A DNA stretch of 64,000 bases from Mactromeris polynyma. Lineage: Eukaryota; Mollusca; Bivalvia; Venerida; Mactridae. The position numbers and the translations under genes are program-made. The notes beneath the pieces were generated by a model, which was given only the letters and a program-made list of their open reading frames with translations, had not been told where the DNA came from and searched no databases. The stretch spans positions 43,590,619 through 43,654,618 of the forward strand of contig JASFXZ010000001.1 of the NCBI GenBank assembly GCA_032209605.1, in the 5' to 3' direction. Of the stretch, positions 12,447-25,900 are shown in pieces (positions within the stretch are counted from its first letter, which is position 1; every line of letters begins with the position of its first letter).

Positions 12447-12807
12447 TGTTTGACACTAAACCTAGTGTTATGAAATATCGAAGACGTCACTGCTCAAAGC
12501 ATGCACATATGTCATTATGTGTTTAGAACAAAGAAACCAAAATGGCCGTTCCATTGAAATATTTGCAGAAAAGAATAATGTAAACAGTATGAACAATTAT
12601 GAGATAGTTCTTCTTTAATTTGAGCTTCATTTATTGTTAAATAAGTGATCTAGCAGGTAGTTTTTCACATAGAACTATGTATTCTATAATCTGCAAATGA
12701 TGGTAAATCAAACAGAAGATTTAGCACCTTTAGATCTTTACAATGGAAATTGCAAGTACATGTATTGTGGAGATATGGGTACTGTTGAAATATGAGGAGT
12801 GGCTATA

Positions 12808-12950
12808 CAGTAAAACCTCAATAATAAGACCACTAATGGGACCCTTGAAAACTGGTATATTATTGAGGTTGAATAAAGAGCAAAACAGCAAAAAAGGACT
12901 TGGAAATTTTAGTCACAATTTTGAGGTGGTTGTTAGATGAGGTTTTACTG
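12808..12950. mobile_element. pogo-like MITE, family A, copy 1
   Basis: Starts CAGTAAAACCTCAATAATAA and ends GAGGTTTTACTG, with TA on both sides. It lies 43 bases before HERC1 exon 1. Confidence 0.75.
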
Positions 12951-12992
12951 TATATTAGAATTTAGATTAGACTATTCACTTTCAATTTCAGG

Positions 12993-13907
12993 ATGCTGTC
13001 AGACAGTCATACGGAATGCAAATTTTCAGCCCATTTGAATTCCAAATGGATCACAGAAAACTGCGAGTCTGTGGCAAGCTCCACGGACTTGGATGCATTA
13101 TATTACCGTCTTACAACTAGCAAAGAGATCAATGTGACATTCCCTCACACAATACATCTCAAAGGCCCCAACATTCCCGAGTTTGAGCATGATACTCCCT
13201 CATCTGAAGAAAAAGAACATTTGGTTAACGCCTTAATAGCATGTCAGTCATCATTGGCTGAAGTTGTAGTGTCAAGTTCACCATTCGCTCAAAATCTTAA
13301 GAGGCGCTTAGCAGTATTGCAAAGAATCTACCATGCAACATCCAAAATATGCCACATGCAATCTCCAGATTTTATTGATATCAGTTTCACAAGTGAATCA
13401 CAGACTAACAGTGGGTCTGCATCTGAAGACAAACCTCCAAGTGGAAATGAAGCTTTGGTTGAGATAGGTGTTCAGACTGGGTTACGTTTGTTGTTTTCTC
13501 TGTTGAAACAAAACTGGCAATTGTCGTCACAATTAGGTACAACCAGTCTTTGTAATGATGTCCTGTCTACGGCTTTGGAAATTGTCCTAGCTCTTCCACC
13601 CCTGTCTCTTGCAAATGAAAGTAAATTAACATCACTTGGTGTGAAGTCCTTAAATCAAGCAGCTACTTTCTTGACATCAGTATTCAGCTCACCGATAGGG
13701 GCTGATTTTAAGGGACGGCAGTTATCTTCAGAACTAGTGTTGTCCTTGGCTTGTCAGAGAGGTTCATTAAAATGTCTGCTTGAGTGGGTAGAATTATCAA
13801 TGCTTACACAACCGAGAGGAACAACTGATTCAGATAAAAATGAAGCAGAAAACAAGATAACTTGGCAGTTATTTAAAAATGTGGTTTCACAGATGATGAA
13901 GGCAGCT
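12993..13907 (+). CDS. HERC1: HERC1 exon 1 (first coding exon)
   Basis: Residues 1-305, phase 0 end, donor gtgagt. Acceptor ttcaatttcag precedes it, so transcription starts further upstream. Contains [16 protein letters not shown] and [11 protein letters not shown], diagnostic of the HERC1 N-terminus. Confidence 0.95.
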
Positions 13908-16900
13908 GTGAGTTTACTTTATTATGATTTACTCTACCTAATTTTTCTATAAAGTTTTTGTTACTCTCAAAATTCAATAAATATTTAAACAAATTTAATT
14001 CTACTGTTTCTATTATGCCCCATCCATTCCAAAAAATGGCAAAGTGGCATAAAGTGTTACCCAGTTGTCCATTTGTTTGTCTGTCTGTGCCGAAAGTTTT
14101 GGTTTCCAAGGATGTATGGATTCAATATATGTTGGGCACTTAAGTATATGATAATATAATACAGGTCAATTTTTGGAAGAGTTATGGCCCTTTGTCATCT
14201 TAAAAATGTAGGTAAAAGCCCATAGCTGGGGCACCCGTGTCCTATTAAGTCTTAGACCATTATAGGAATGGAAAGTGAAACTTATTTATCTACAAGCAGC
14301 TTATAGAAAAGAAGCAGATTAGTGGATTTATTCTTTAAATTATTTAATACATTCCTATTTCACAATTTATATAATTTTTATTGGATAGTTCAGATTTTAT
14401 GGGTTTTTTCCTAAGCATTGATGGCAAAAACAAGGTATTAATATGTTATGAGGGATGGAAAATAGAAAAATCATGTAAATCATATTGTTCTTGCTAAGAT
14501 TTATCTACATAAAATGCATATTTCACATTTCTTTATCCAGGGCCTTCCAGACATGAAAATTTCCCCTGAACATTGTCCAGATTTAGACAGAAACGGTAAT
14601 ACACCTTCATACCAGACTGCCCTGTGTCTACTGGAGCAGGTTTGTATACTTGTCATTGTTAGTCAATGAGATCCTGAAATGTTGATGCAATATTGTTCAA
14701 AACTTATTGGAATGAGGTATGTTGCCTGCATATTCCTTTGGCATGCAGAGTCTTGCGGACAATGCATTTATATGCCTACAAAATATGTCTGTTTACCGAT
14801 TTATCAGGATTTCTTATGAGCATATAACAAACAAATTCCTTATAATATATCACAATCTCTATAAAACATGTAATTTAAAAAAAAAATCATATTGTGAACA
14901 AACATGCATTTGTAGAATATGCCAAAATAAATCTGAAGTGAGTTTTTAATTTTAGTGTCATACATGTTCAATTTTTATGTATTCGTATTGGCTGAAGTAT
15001 CTTGATTTCATTATCCTGCACATTAATATGTGTACTTGTGTACATACTGCATATTGAAAAAACTAATATATTGAACACAACTTTGATTGACTAGAACTAA
15101 GCTTTACTCCAACTGATTTTGTCAGTTCTGACAAATTCGAGTCAACAAGAGTCCACTGTACTAGATTAATGATACATTAAAAGTCTTGGAAAACCAGTGT
15201 GTCAAGGTATATGTAAATTGTATTAAAAATATTATTTTTGTTTATGTATTGAAAGTATCTTTAGTTTTCATGTTCTACATTCACCTTGGTTACAGCTCCA
15301 TTGTTTAGCTGAGGATTACAGTCTATCTCATCTTCACATTCCACATATGATGCCATCGGAAACACTTGTAGTTACTTCAACAAACACGTCTAGTTTTGCC
15401 TCCTTACAATCAACCAGTACCTCGTCTACTAGCTGTGGTACTGACATGTGTGATGTCTATGTATGGGGCAGTAACAGCACTCATCAACTTGCTGAGGGAA
15501 ATGAGGAGAAAATTCTGTCTCCAAAATTATCCTCGACTTTCAAGGATTGTCCCTTGGTAACTAGTTAATTTATGAAGCTATTTCATTCTTTATGAACAAG
15601 ATTAATTTTGTAAAGATACAGTAAGAATTGTAAAATATTGACTGTATAAGTGATAAAGTTTGAATCATTATTATGTTTGCTTATTTCGAGAATTCAAAGA
15701 AATTATGAACCTACCAACCGGTGAAATTTTCTCACTCACAGAAGGATATTTTTACATACTTGACTATTATTTGTAACAACTCTATTTGAGTGATCAGCAA
15801 AAATTTCTGCACATGAAACATCTAAAATTGCCAATTCTTTCTGACTTAATTTCTTTTCATGAATTATATTCATGATAGCAAACAGGTGGGTTTTATGTAA
15901 GTCATGAAATGAGTAGATAAGGTTTACTATAAAATGATTATCTTGCAGACTCATTAGGTATAAACACTTGGGAGTTTTTAAATAATGTAAGTTTGATTAT
16001 TTATGACGTAGGTGGAGGCAGGCCAGTTTTGTTCATTTCTAATATCAAAGGAAGGCAATGTCACTGCCTGTGGGAAAGGCAGCTATGGTCGACTTGGTCT
16101 TGGAGATTCGACAAATCAACCAGTCCCTAAGAAGTTGACATTTCCTAAAGATAGCAGTATTAAAGCTGTGTCCTCTTCCAAAGGTTCAGACGGCCATACT
16201 CTTGCCTTGTCTCGTAATGGAGAAGTTTACAGTTGGGGTGATGGTAAGATTGTTTGGTCATAGAATGCAGTACAAATGTATAAAGTTATTGATACTTTTA
16301 TTGATACTAACTATACCTTTAGATGATGACAATTTTTCGTAGGGTTTGAACTAAAAGGTATGAGAGATATAACTTCAGGTGTAAGCTGTTTTGTTACAGT
16401 AATGATGATTACAGGAAAAGCCCATTCTAGTGTAACGTCTGGTGAAATATGTGCACACGATTATTTGTTGAAAGCAGTTCTCTGTGTAGATACTCATTTA
16501 GTTCCCTGTAAGTCATGGTGACATATTAATAGAAATCTTTGCATGGTTTAGTTGATTGCTTAAGGTGTAAGAGGGTGTATGTTGTGATAGGATGGTATAA
16601 ATACAGGTTTACTTGCATATTTTGGTTTAGAGTTTTATTACCCATGTATAATCTTTAACTCCTTAATTTTCTGCATTTTTATATCATGTTTAAGGTGATT
16701 TTGGTAAACTTGGACATGGTAACAATACCACACAGAAGTTTCCCAAGTTGATATCTGGACTATCGGGAATAGTAAGTTTTTAATACAACACTCTTCATGT
16801 ATTGAATGAATCCATACAAAGCTGGCAATTTTATCAGTCTATAATGTGCAGCCTCTCCGGAGTAGTCTTCTCTTGAGTATCATTCTCTTCAACGGCAGTT

Positions 16901-19900
16901 TTGTCCCATAGTAGATAATTTACTCTTTTGTTCAGAACAGATTATTATAGACAAATACAAATACATCCTCGTGTGATGTGGAAAAAATAACACACATATA
17001 TAAATATATGCTTCTATTACATTGTACAAGTGTTTCATACATATAGATGAACATTACAAGTGATGGTATTAACAGATAATAATAAAACAAAAGAAAATAA
17101 AGTCAATTAATTCTAGCATTAAGTATGGTATTCTTCTGGTTAAGTGCTTGTCTATTGAATAAGGCCAAGTTATATATTGTTTTTATGTCATTTGATTGCA
17201 GTAATTCTTAAAATTTAAATATAGAAAGACTTCTGAAATAGTATTTGGTAATATACTTTGTATGTTAAAGTTTGTTTCGTTACTTTAGTCTCTCTAGAGT
17301 AACAACCTCAACAGTCAATATGCATGTCACCATGGGGGTGTTGCTCTGGACAGGGTGTACTGAATTCTGGCTGGTTTAGTCTCGTCTCATTTTTTTGTAT
17401 ATTCTTGTATAACCATTTTTGTTAGAAAGATTGGATCCTTAGTAAGTGAACATTGCCAATTTAACATTACAAGTACCATTCCTCTGATAAAGATCTTTAC
17501 ATCATTTCATATTATTGTGTCGCACTTCGTTTGTATGATGAACATTAGTGTGTTACATGTCTGGGATTGAGGTGTCAAAATTTTTGCTGTATTAACAAAA
17601 TAAAGTTTATTCCTTTGAAAAGTCTCATGTGTAAATACCACTTCCTTATAATGATAAAAAATATATACGTATTTAAAGCTTTATATATAAGTTTTTTTCC
17701 TTGTTTCCTATAAGATGACATATATAGCCAATAGGCTGGAACCTGTACTAGTGTTTTTTCATTAGTTGTTATATTCAAGTTTGAAAGCTATCATGCATAC
17801 CTAAGAATTGTATAATTGTGTCAGGTTGTTGTACAAGTATCAGCTGGGTTTCGTCACAGTGCTGCTGTCACACAGGATGGAGAGCTCTATACATGGGGTG
17901 AAGGAGACTATGGTCGACTTGGTAATGCTGTTTTGTCTTTGTGTCTATCTCATAAAACTACAAGTTCAAGTGTTGTTCCTGTCCATGAGTCAGTCTGTGC
18001 AAAAAATTGGTTTCTGATAGATTATTTTTGAAAGAATGGATTGATTCTATTCATATTGGGTATATAAGCATAGTATGATGAAATACAGGTGAAGTTTGAT
18101 ATCAGTAAAATCCACCTATTTTTGGAGGAGTTATGGCCCCTTTTCTTATGGACACATCTAGTTTGAGCAATAATTTCTTTTAACTTACCAAACACATGTC
18201 TATTGCCTAATGTTTTGACAGTCATCAGTAAAATGAGACATCAAGCAAGTATTCAAGAGAAATGTTGACTCTAGAAGGAAAACTTGTGATTTTAGATTGT
18301 TACATGCCAATTCATGATAGTTACATGCCAATTCATACCTTTTAAACAACCCAGATGGCACTGACTTAACTTTAAACAGAAAGAATGTCACTAATGATGT
18401 GAAAGACAGCAATTACAGACGGATCTCGTTAATTCAACAACCTTCTATCTGAATACTTGGTATCATATGAAATAAATATCAGGTCCCTATGAATTTTCTT
18501 AGTTTCGTCAAATTGAAATGGGCTATTCAAATCATGTATTATTCGAAATAAAATTTCGGACCCGATGAATTTGAATGAACGAGGTATATGAAGAATTTAT
18601 TGCTTATTCAGGTCATGGTGACAGTAGCTGTAAGAACTTACCTACAAGAGTTAAGGATCTTCCTCCTGTATGTCAGGTGGGGTGTGGTAGTTCTCATACT
18701 GTTGTACTAGCAAGAGATGGAAAAACACTCTGGTCCTTCGGTAGTGGAGACAGTGGTAGGGTTTCATTTCTATCAATATTCTGTACTTCAGGATGAGATA
18801 TTGAGATTACAAAATAGATGCTGTGGAAAGATGATACAGTAAAATCTCATATAAAGACAGTCTCAAACTTACGATCTTCTCATTAATATGACCATAGATT
18901 CATGGACCTGTTTTCAGTTTTCCTTCCTTACTTTTACTCGATAATCAGACCACACAGTAATAAGGCCAACTTTCTTCAGATCCACCGGTGGTGTTATTAT
19001 TGAGGTTTCACTGTATTTAACTAGTCTTGAATTTGATAATTAATTGGAAACAGAAATACTAGTAAAGGAATCATTCGAACATTTGGAACTATTTAGTGCT
19101 ACGTTCATATTTGTACAAATTGGATGGAAAACATAGTGAAAAGTTTTGTAAAATACCATTCAATTGCATGTTAAAGTGACTTGGCTGGTAACTCATTTGG
19201 TTCCTGCTTCTGTGATGTTAGGTTTTCCACAATACTAGGTGACATATATAGACAGTATAAACATTAAGTCATTGATATTTTAGGTAAGCTTGGTCATGGT
19301 GACGTATGTAGACAGTATAAACCTAAAATCATTGACAATCTGGCTGGTATTGCAATCAGGAAAGTGGTATGTGGATGTCATTTTACACTGGCCTTAGCAG
19401 CAACTGGTCAGGTATGGTATTATGCTGGTATATATGTGTACTTGTAAATGAAGGTTTTGTTTGTTGTAATACTTTCAGTTACTGTATCATCATGCTTTTG
19501 TAAAAATGAGCAGTGAAGATATTACTCAATTTAAATGATGTTTTAAATATCTTGGGGAATCAAAACTTAACTTCAAAGTTTATCAACTATAAATCTATGT
19601 ATAGTGAACTGTACCCACATGTGGACGGTGAGCTTTTTTAAACAGAATTATTGTCATGAACTAGGAAAGATTTATGAGTATTGCATAATTTGTTCTTTCC
19701 AGCAAGTTTTTTTAAGAATTATGTACATTCTAGTGCGACATGATCATTTTGTACCTTTGTCAATCTGACTGTAGCTTCATTTTACTGATTAGCTATATGC
19801 CTGGGGAACTGGATCGGTTATTGCTAGTGGATCTCCTGATGCTACGGCCCTCAAACCACGACTTATAGAAGATTTACATGCTATACGACTTATAGATGTG

Positions 19901-22900
19901 GCATGTGGTGATAACCATTGTCTAGCTCTTACCCATGGTAAGTGTGTTGTGTTTTAAAAAAATTTAACATAAGGTAAGCCGTCCATCATTGGCATAATGT
20001 CTGCGGTAAATGAAACAGTTGTTGTTTCAATCTATATAATAATTTGAAAATTTTATATTTTGTACAGTTCCAAAAACAAATAATGGCCTGTTATCTTCTC
20101 TGAAAAAAACTTAGCTTTGAAAAATAAACCGATAAATGGAATAAAATTATTTCTTCCTATTTTCATATAGTGAAACCACTTTTATACTAGACAGACTTGC
20201 AAATAAAGAAAAATCAAAAATAATATTTGTGTCATAAAATATTTAAAATAAGGTATATTTCATGCCAACATAAAATATTGACAAATGTTAGAAAGAAAGA
20301 ATTTAAAAGAAGTAATGATAAGAATGTAACTGACACAGACTTCAAGCAAAATAAAAAATGAGAGAATTCGATTCAGATTGTGGCTGTTTTTTATGCAACT
20401 CCATAGGAAACTTCAACAATCTCTCAGAATTTAAAATGATTTGGTTAAAAATGATCCCTGTATGAACCTCTATATGACCCTTGCTAAAATATTTTGTATA
20501 AGTCAAATATATGGCTGGCTGGCAGGGACTGGCAAAAGCTTTTGTTGTATATTTTTTTGAAAATGTTGTAGTACTGGAACTTCTGGAAGTATTTAGTATT
20601 TCAATACAAGTTCCCTCATCTACAATATTTACCTCCCTTGTTCTTAACTGTCGGCCATTTTGATAGGCAAAACTGATAAGCCCTTATAGGAGTAATTTCC
20701 AAATATGTGATAATTGAGAAAATACCAAGAATATTTGCATTTGACAACCACTTTTTCTTCAACTTACTGAGCCAAATGCCCACATGAGCAAAAGGAATAA
20801 GTTTTTTTTTATATATCAGATTAGTTTATCATCATTTACATTATATATTCCCCATAAACTTTAAGGAAATTTGCCTATCAAAATGGCCGACAATTCAGAA
20901 CAAGGGAGGTAAATATTGTAGATGTGAGAACAATGTATGTGTCTTAAGTAAAGTTCTGTTAGTTTAATTTGTTAATGCAACTATAACTTACTGTTATGCT
21001 GCATTCTGTAACATGAAGAGGAATGAAAACTTTGACATTCTTATATAATCTTCAAATTTGCTCAAATAATTCTTCAATATCAAAACTGAAAAAATCAATA
21101 TTCACTCATTTGTACAGGTGATAAGGTGAGTGTAATAGGGCGATCATTGCCCTCTTGTTGAATATAAAATTACATAAGTTTATCTCAATAGTATTCTAAC
21201 AATTGCAATTTACAGACAACATATTGTATGCTTGGGGAAATAATGCTATGGGTCAATGTGGTCAGGGTCATTCACAAAGTCCGGTGACACGTCCAAAGAA
21301 AGTGACCATCCTGAACAAGGTACATATCAATCAGATATCAGCTGGAACATCACACAGTATAGCATGGACAGCTATACCAAGTGATAGGTATGGTTTATTT
21401 CTTGTCACCACGAATTTCTTGGTTAGTTTTTCGTCATGAATCAAAATAAAGAAAATGTTATTGTGACATCTCTACAAAAAAACTGCACCAATGTCAAGTA
21501 TATACCTTTAATTACCTGTCTGCTATGCTAGTCAAGATAAAAACATCTTTCTGGTATTATTGAATAAAAATAGACTTTTTAACCAGAAAAGCGTTGTGTA
21601 TGTTAATAAAGACATGTTACACAACATTTTATATGTTCATAATATTTACCTCACGTTGATGTGATGTTTTCTTGTAACTAGTCTATAAAAATGTTTCATT
21701 GTTTATTCGATGCAATACTGTCGTCAGTTTTTAGTAATTTTAACAGAGATTCTGAACACAGATCAATCTTTACAACAGTTAGGTACAGTGGTGCATGCTT
21801 ATAACAAATTTCGATATAGCATCCATTACTGTTGACTGTACTAGAACTAGAACTAGGTGTGTGTATTATCTATACTGTATTAGGGCTGTCATTGGTGCAG
21901 CCGATATGTCCAAAATAAATTCTGTCAATCAATATTCCATACACACTCTAGTGAATAGTGCATTCCAAAAGTTGGAAAATATACAGGTAAGATAATGCTG
22001 TGAAGTTAAAAAACTGATTAATTACTTACAGGGTATCTTGTTATCATAAAAGTACAAGTTGAACATTTAATCATGTTGGGCATACTCAAATAAACATACA
22101 GAAATAAAGGAAACAATAGTGTATTAAAGGAATTTATAAATATAATGAATTGATATATTGTCAGTATTTGTCATTCAATATATCAACATAATTGATATGG
22201 GAAAATTTGAGTCAATGACAACCCTACACTGAATAGAGTTTACAAAGTTTGATGAATAGATTGACTAACATGTATCTACATTACAGACCACTGATGTCCT
22301 TACACCGGCCATTCTGTGTGGATATACAAGAGAACACATTTTGTATTGTCAGACATTTTTTGGAGAGGTATTGTAATGGATTTGAGTCGGAAAATGTTCC
22401 TCTACCATTCCAGAATGCCAGGTAAACTAGTACAGTGCTATTGTATTAAACATTACACTACTTCAGATTATATGCTGTATTTTTTATCTTTATTTAGTAC
22501 ATCTTATTTGTAACACAACATACGGTGTAGAGTGGTGATAACACACATGTATTATTTGCGATAATACCTTAGTGAAATAACAACTCACATGCATGACATC
22601 ACAACAAAACAAGAGTGATGTAGACACGCTAAAATGATGTTGACATTGTACGATATTTATTTTGTACTAAGTATGACATTTTATTTCATTGAAATTATTG
22701 TCTTGTTAATTTGATTATGATATGTGATTAATCATTTTAACTTGTATCTACCTTATTTTTCATAGATCTAGAGGGACTTGCAAATCTAGCATTAACAAAA
22801 TGGATATCAATTTTCATCTTATACACATTTAATGCAAACACTCATCCCCATTTTCAGATGAAATAGGGTACTACATGTACTACTATTCTGATTTAACTGG

Positions 22901-25900
22901 CCTTATATAATTATGTGTAGCTAATTGGATTTGTTTTCTTTCAGTGAGCATCATTACTTTGTTATACTGTGTTTGAAAGTGTTGTGTACACATCTGTCTC
23001 TGGCACAGAATGCTAGTGTATCTAAAAACCTTCTTGGTGAACAAGCAAAGCCATTAAGAAACTTACTGTTCAAGTTGGTCGACATGCAAACACCTGATAC
23101 AGTGCAACAGGTATGTGAGAAATTTTTATGGCAGCATTTAAATGTTACAGTTACATAATCATTTTTTTTTTAAAATATCAGTCATAAATATGAGAAAATC
23201 AGTGGTATTTGTCTGTATTGTCACTTTTCTTGTATGTTTCCCATAACAACAAGGTGTCCGATACTGGTATTTTCTATCCTGACTTATGTGCCGAGTTAGC
23301 ACTAGCGTAGGAAATCCCTGTATCGAACTCATGTTTAGCGATTCCAGGAAACTTTCACAAAAAGTTAAAATGCAATGTTGTAGAGTACCTCTGTATGAAG
23401 GCAAAAACATGCTGTTTTCTCAAAATTACTACTTACCATAATTTGATTGAAAATAAGACTATCAACCTTTAAGTATAGTTTGAACTTGAAAGGAGGCGAA
23501 ATTGGAGTGGGGAAGAGTGTATATCTCCTGGTCAGGACTTCTCACGCTGCAAGGTTGGACTATGAACTTTATAATCATCGGCACAAGTATTGGTTAGTAA
23601 CCAAGGAAGTAGTCATTGGGAGTGAATAATATAAGTTGTAAATTGTGAGACTATATTGACTCATGCTTTAATAACATTTTTACAAGCTGGTGATAGGATT
23701 ATGTTATTTTCCATGTATGATCAAGACATATTGATGTAACCCACTTTAATATTTGCTTGAAATAGATTGAACCAATCAGTAGATATTATATATTTCCTTT
23801 TTATCACTACTTGTATAACATGTTGATTTTGTTTTTCAGCTTGTATCAGAATGTCTGTCGGTGGGAGCTCAGTTATTGTTACCTAGTCTAGAAGACAGGA
23901 TGGAGCTATTACAGTCATTGTTACCAAAATCTCCTCATTGCTGGAAAGCACTCTCTAAAGGCCAGGTACATACATCCAGTAAAAGCTCATTTGTAGACTA
24001 CCTCGGTAATAAGACCACCTCAAAATTAAGAACACAATTGTCAAGTCCATTTTCACTGTTCTACTCTTTATCCAAACTCAATATAAAGACCACCTCAATA
24101 AGAAGACCACTTTTCTAGGGTCCCAAGAGTGGTCTTATTATTGAGGTAACTATACTATATGTATATTGACATAAGATGTCAAAGGTTAAAGGTACCAAAA
24201 TCAATTATTTTCCATTGGCAGTTGGTTGTTTTTACCTTTGAACCTTTAAGGCTCCTCACTTATATTTCTGTGTTGGTAAATTCAATAGCATTGGTTATAT
24301 TAATGTTATTTCATGAGAGGTCGAACTTCAGATTGAATATAATATTTTTTAGATCTCTGTTTTTCACAAAAACCTGAATTTTTATCATTTAAAACAGGCC
24401 CCAATTTCATGAAAATACTTAAGTTATTACTTGACTAAGCAAAAATCTTAATTGGCTATCAAATGATTTTCTCTTAAAAGTCATGTTTTGATATTAGAAA
24501 TTTATAGTATAAATTTATCAAAAGAGCACAATTTCTCCTTTTTTAATTATTTATTTAGAAATTTATAAATATCTATTTCAACCGATAAAAGATACTTCAG
24601 AAAATTTACTCAAGTATATTTTTCTCTACAAGTTATTTGCCAGTAGATACTGGTGATTATTTTATATTTATACCTTGTTTTTCTCACATGGAAGTAAAAA
24701 CTTCCAAACCTTTCAATTGCACATACTGAAACAATTGATAAATATATTTAAGACATTCACTGACTTCATACTTCAATATTTTCGTGAAATCGGGGCCATA
24801 TTTTCGTGAAATCGGGGCCATATTTTCGTGAAATCGGGGCCATATTTTCGTGAAATCGGGGCCAGTTGTGGCTATTTAGAACAGTTTAAGGCATTACCTG
24901 GTAACATGAAACTCATTGGAAGCATTTAATACAGATTGAATCATTTTCATGATGATTATTTATGCAATATAATAAACTCCTTTGAAGACAAGGTTCAGTT
25001 CAATTGAAGTACAGTGAACCTCATTGTAAGACCGCCATTGTTTCTGAAAAAGGTCAGTCTTAATTTTGAGTTGGTCTATTTATTGAGTTAAAATTTGAAA
25101 GACAAATTGAAAACTTCGGTATAAAAATATTGTCTTATTAATGTGATGGTCTTAATTTTGTAGTGGTATTCATGTGAAGTTTTACTGTAGTAAAAATATG
25201 GGACATTAGTTGCATCTTCTCCATGCCTTGAATGCACTGTTTACATAATCATTGATTTTATTTCAGAGAATGCAGTCAAATATGATTCTCTCCAGCTTAC
25301 AGAACAACAGTCATATTTCAGTGTTACTGGGTCTTCATACAAGTACTTCTCATAAGTTTGTTTCCAAACGTAGTATGGCAGAAGTACTGATGAAAAATAT
25401 TATGAGAAATCTGGCATTTGAAACAGTAAGTATTGCACTGTTTCCTAGAAAGTTTTTGTTACATTTGATTAGCTTAAATTTTGCACATTCGGACATCAGT
25501 CTCACCAGAATGTGTTCTAGTTCAAATTACAGTTAAACTTCGCTAACTCAAAGAGGGACAACTCGAGAACCTCGGATTTGTCGAGGACATGACAGAGTCC
25601 CCGACTTTATTTCTTCTCTGTTCATATAAAATATACCGCCTATAACTCGAGCAGAAATAAGTCGAAAACTCAAGCACCCTTGACGGTCCCCAGTACACAA
25701 ACTATACACAATAACTAATTGGTAACTCGAGGACACATTTTCACACCTTGTTCAAATGGGAGCTTCAAATAAACAAACAATGAAATGGTGTCAAAATTTT
25801 CGGTCGATCACGGTCAAAAGGACAAGTATTGAGGAGTGAAAAACGATTATCTTAGTTTGCACAAAACATACAGATATCAATTAAAAAGGCCATTTGAATG

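Noticed and set aside
21118..21125. Possible 8-base micro-exon between tttgtacag and gtgagt
   Set aside because: Eight bases would break the phase-1 join of exons 9 and 10, which matches human exactly.
21884..21986. Exon-like segment with acceptor and gtaaga donor between HERC1 exons 10 and 11
   Set aside because: It enters in the right phase but leaves phase 0, so exon 11 (which needs phase 2 and matches human directly after exon 10) would be read out of frame. No human counterpart.
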